Shown here: positions 63,802 to 64,000 of the stretch, piece after piece
How positions within the stretch are numbered: position 1 is the first letter of the stretch
How the letters are laid out: each line of letters begins with the position of its first letter
Origin: Giardia muris
Lineage: Eukaryota; Fornicata; Diplomonadida; Hexamitidae
Assembly (NCBI GenBank): GCA_006247105.1
Contig: CM016927.1
Span: forward strand, 1,232,711 to 1,296,710
Direction of reading: 5' to 3'
DNA: 64,000 nt
Program-made: the position numbers and the translations under genes
Notes under the pieces: model-generated
Databases searched by the model: none
Told to the model about the DNA's origin: nothing
Seen by the model: the letters and a program-made list of their open reading frames with translations, nothing else

Positions 63802-64000
63802 CTCCTTGAACAGGCAGGACCTGAAGTGCCTGTCACAGCGGGCTAAACCGCCCCCTACTCCTCCCCTCCGATGGCACTGCAACGACGTGCAGGGCTGAAG
63901 ACGTCCTCTTCGGGCTGCTACCATATCAGCTCGACCCCGTCTGCAAGGGAATGGATAAGACTGACGCCTCCAAGTGTACCTGTGAGGGACCACTTCGACA
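63802..64000. other. Window end; possible start or fragment of another gene
   Basis: Two plus-strand frames run off the edge. One begins with an ATG at ~63869. The other is cysteine-containing (CRAEDVLFGLL, then VCKGMDKTDASKCTCEG) and could be part of a cysteine-rich surface protein. Neither is long enough to call. Confidence 0.3.

Noticed and set aside
63834..64000. Cysteine-rich surface protein gene at the window end
   Set aside because: Only about 45 codons are visible and a competing ATG frame exists; recorded as unassigned.

Overview
The window looks like nuclear DNA of a diplomonad of the genus Giardia. It is GC-rich and almost intron-free. Gene spacing is often under 40 bp, initiators are short and A-rich, and stop codons overlap AGTRAAY-type polyadenylation signals. 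It carries Protein 21.1 (ankyrin/coiled-coil) and NEK kinase genes, and many variant-specific surface protein (VSP) units with CXXC repeats, GGCY motifs and one conserved transmembrane tail. That tail ends in CRGK rather than the CRGKA of G. intestinalis, so a relative such as G. muris is my best inference; species identity is not proven by the sequence.

Layout. (1) 1-12796 is a dense housekeeping block: a partial Rab GDI/REP-like gene, a DRC3/LRRC48 axonemal protein, tRNA-Arg(CCG), the RUVBL2/reptin ATPase, a giant UBR1-like N-degron ubiquitin ligase and one unknown gene. (2) 13170-21056 is a small variable island: a 1,838-bp block that recurs exactly downstream, one 5'-truncated VSP, a broken ankyrin-RING gene, a Protein 21.1 gene and an ankyrin-NEK kinase with one frameshift. 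(3) 21576-35918 is a second housekeeping block: DYRK-like kinase, an unknown 222-aa protein, a NagB-like/PIG-L fusion, ArfGAP, a Uba4/MoeB-like E1, a V-ATPase f/RNASEK-like membrane protein, an ERK-type MAPK, a p47/Shp1 p97 cofactor, a kelch protein and a Nop4/RBM28-like RNA-binding protein. (4) 36025-61936 is the second copy of the 1,838-bp block leading straight into 14 head-to-tail VSP cassettes. (5) 62119-63801 is another Protein 21.1 gene, which closes the array.

The VSP array is the most interesting part. No cassette encodes a signal peptide. Only three of the 14 (U1, U5, U6) have an in-frame ATG near their start. Successive cassettes are separated by a few bases that form one conserved junction (stop codon + polyadenylation signal + G-rich spacer). 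The spacer varies by one or two bases and so sets the reading frame of what follows. Cassettes are mosaics of a few shared 5', middle and 3' modules, and two neighbours (U5, U6) appear identical. The simplest reading is a silent archive of VSP sequence used by recombination or gene conversion into an expressed copy elsewhere, and not a set of independently expressed genes. The island at 14729 looks like a one-cassette version with the same left flank. Several disruptions are single-base losses in G runs, so read-level checking is needed before calling them biological.
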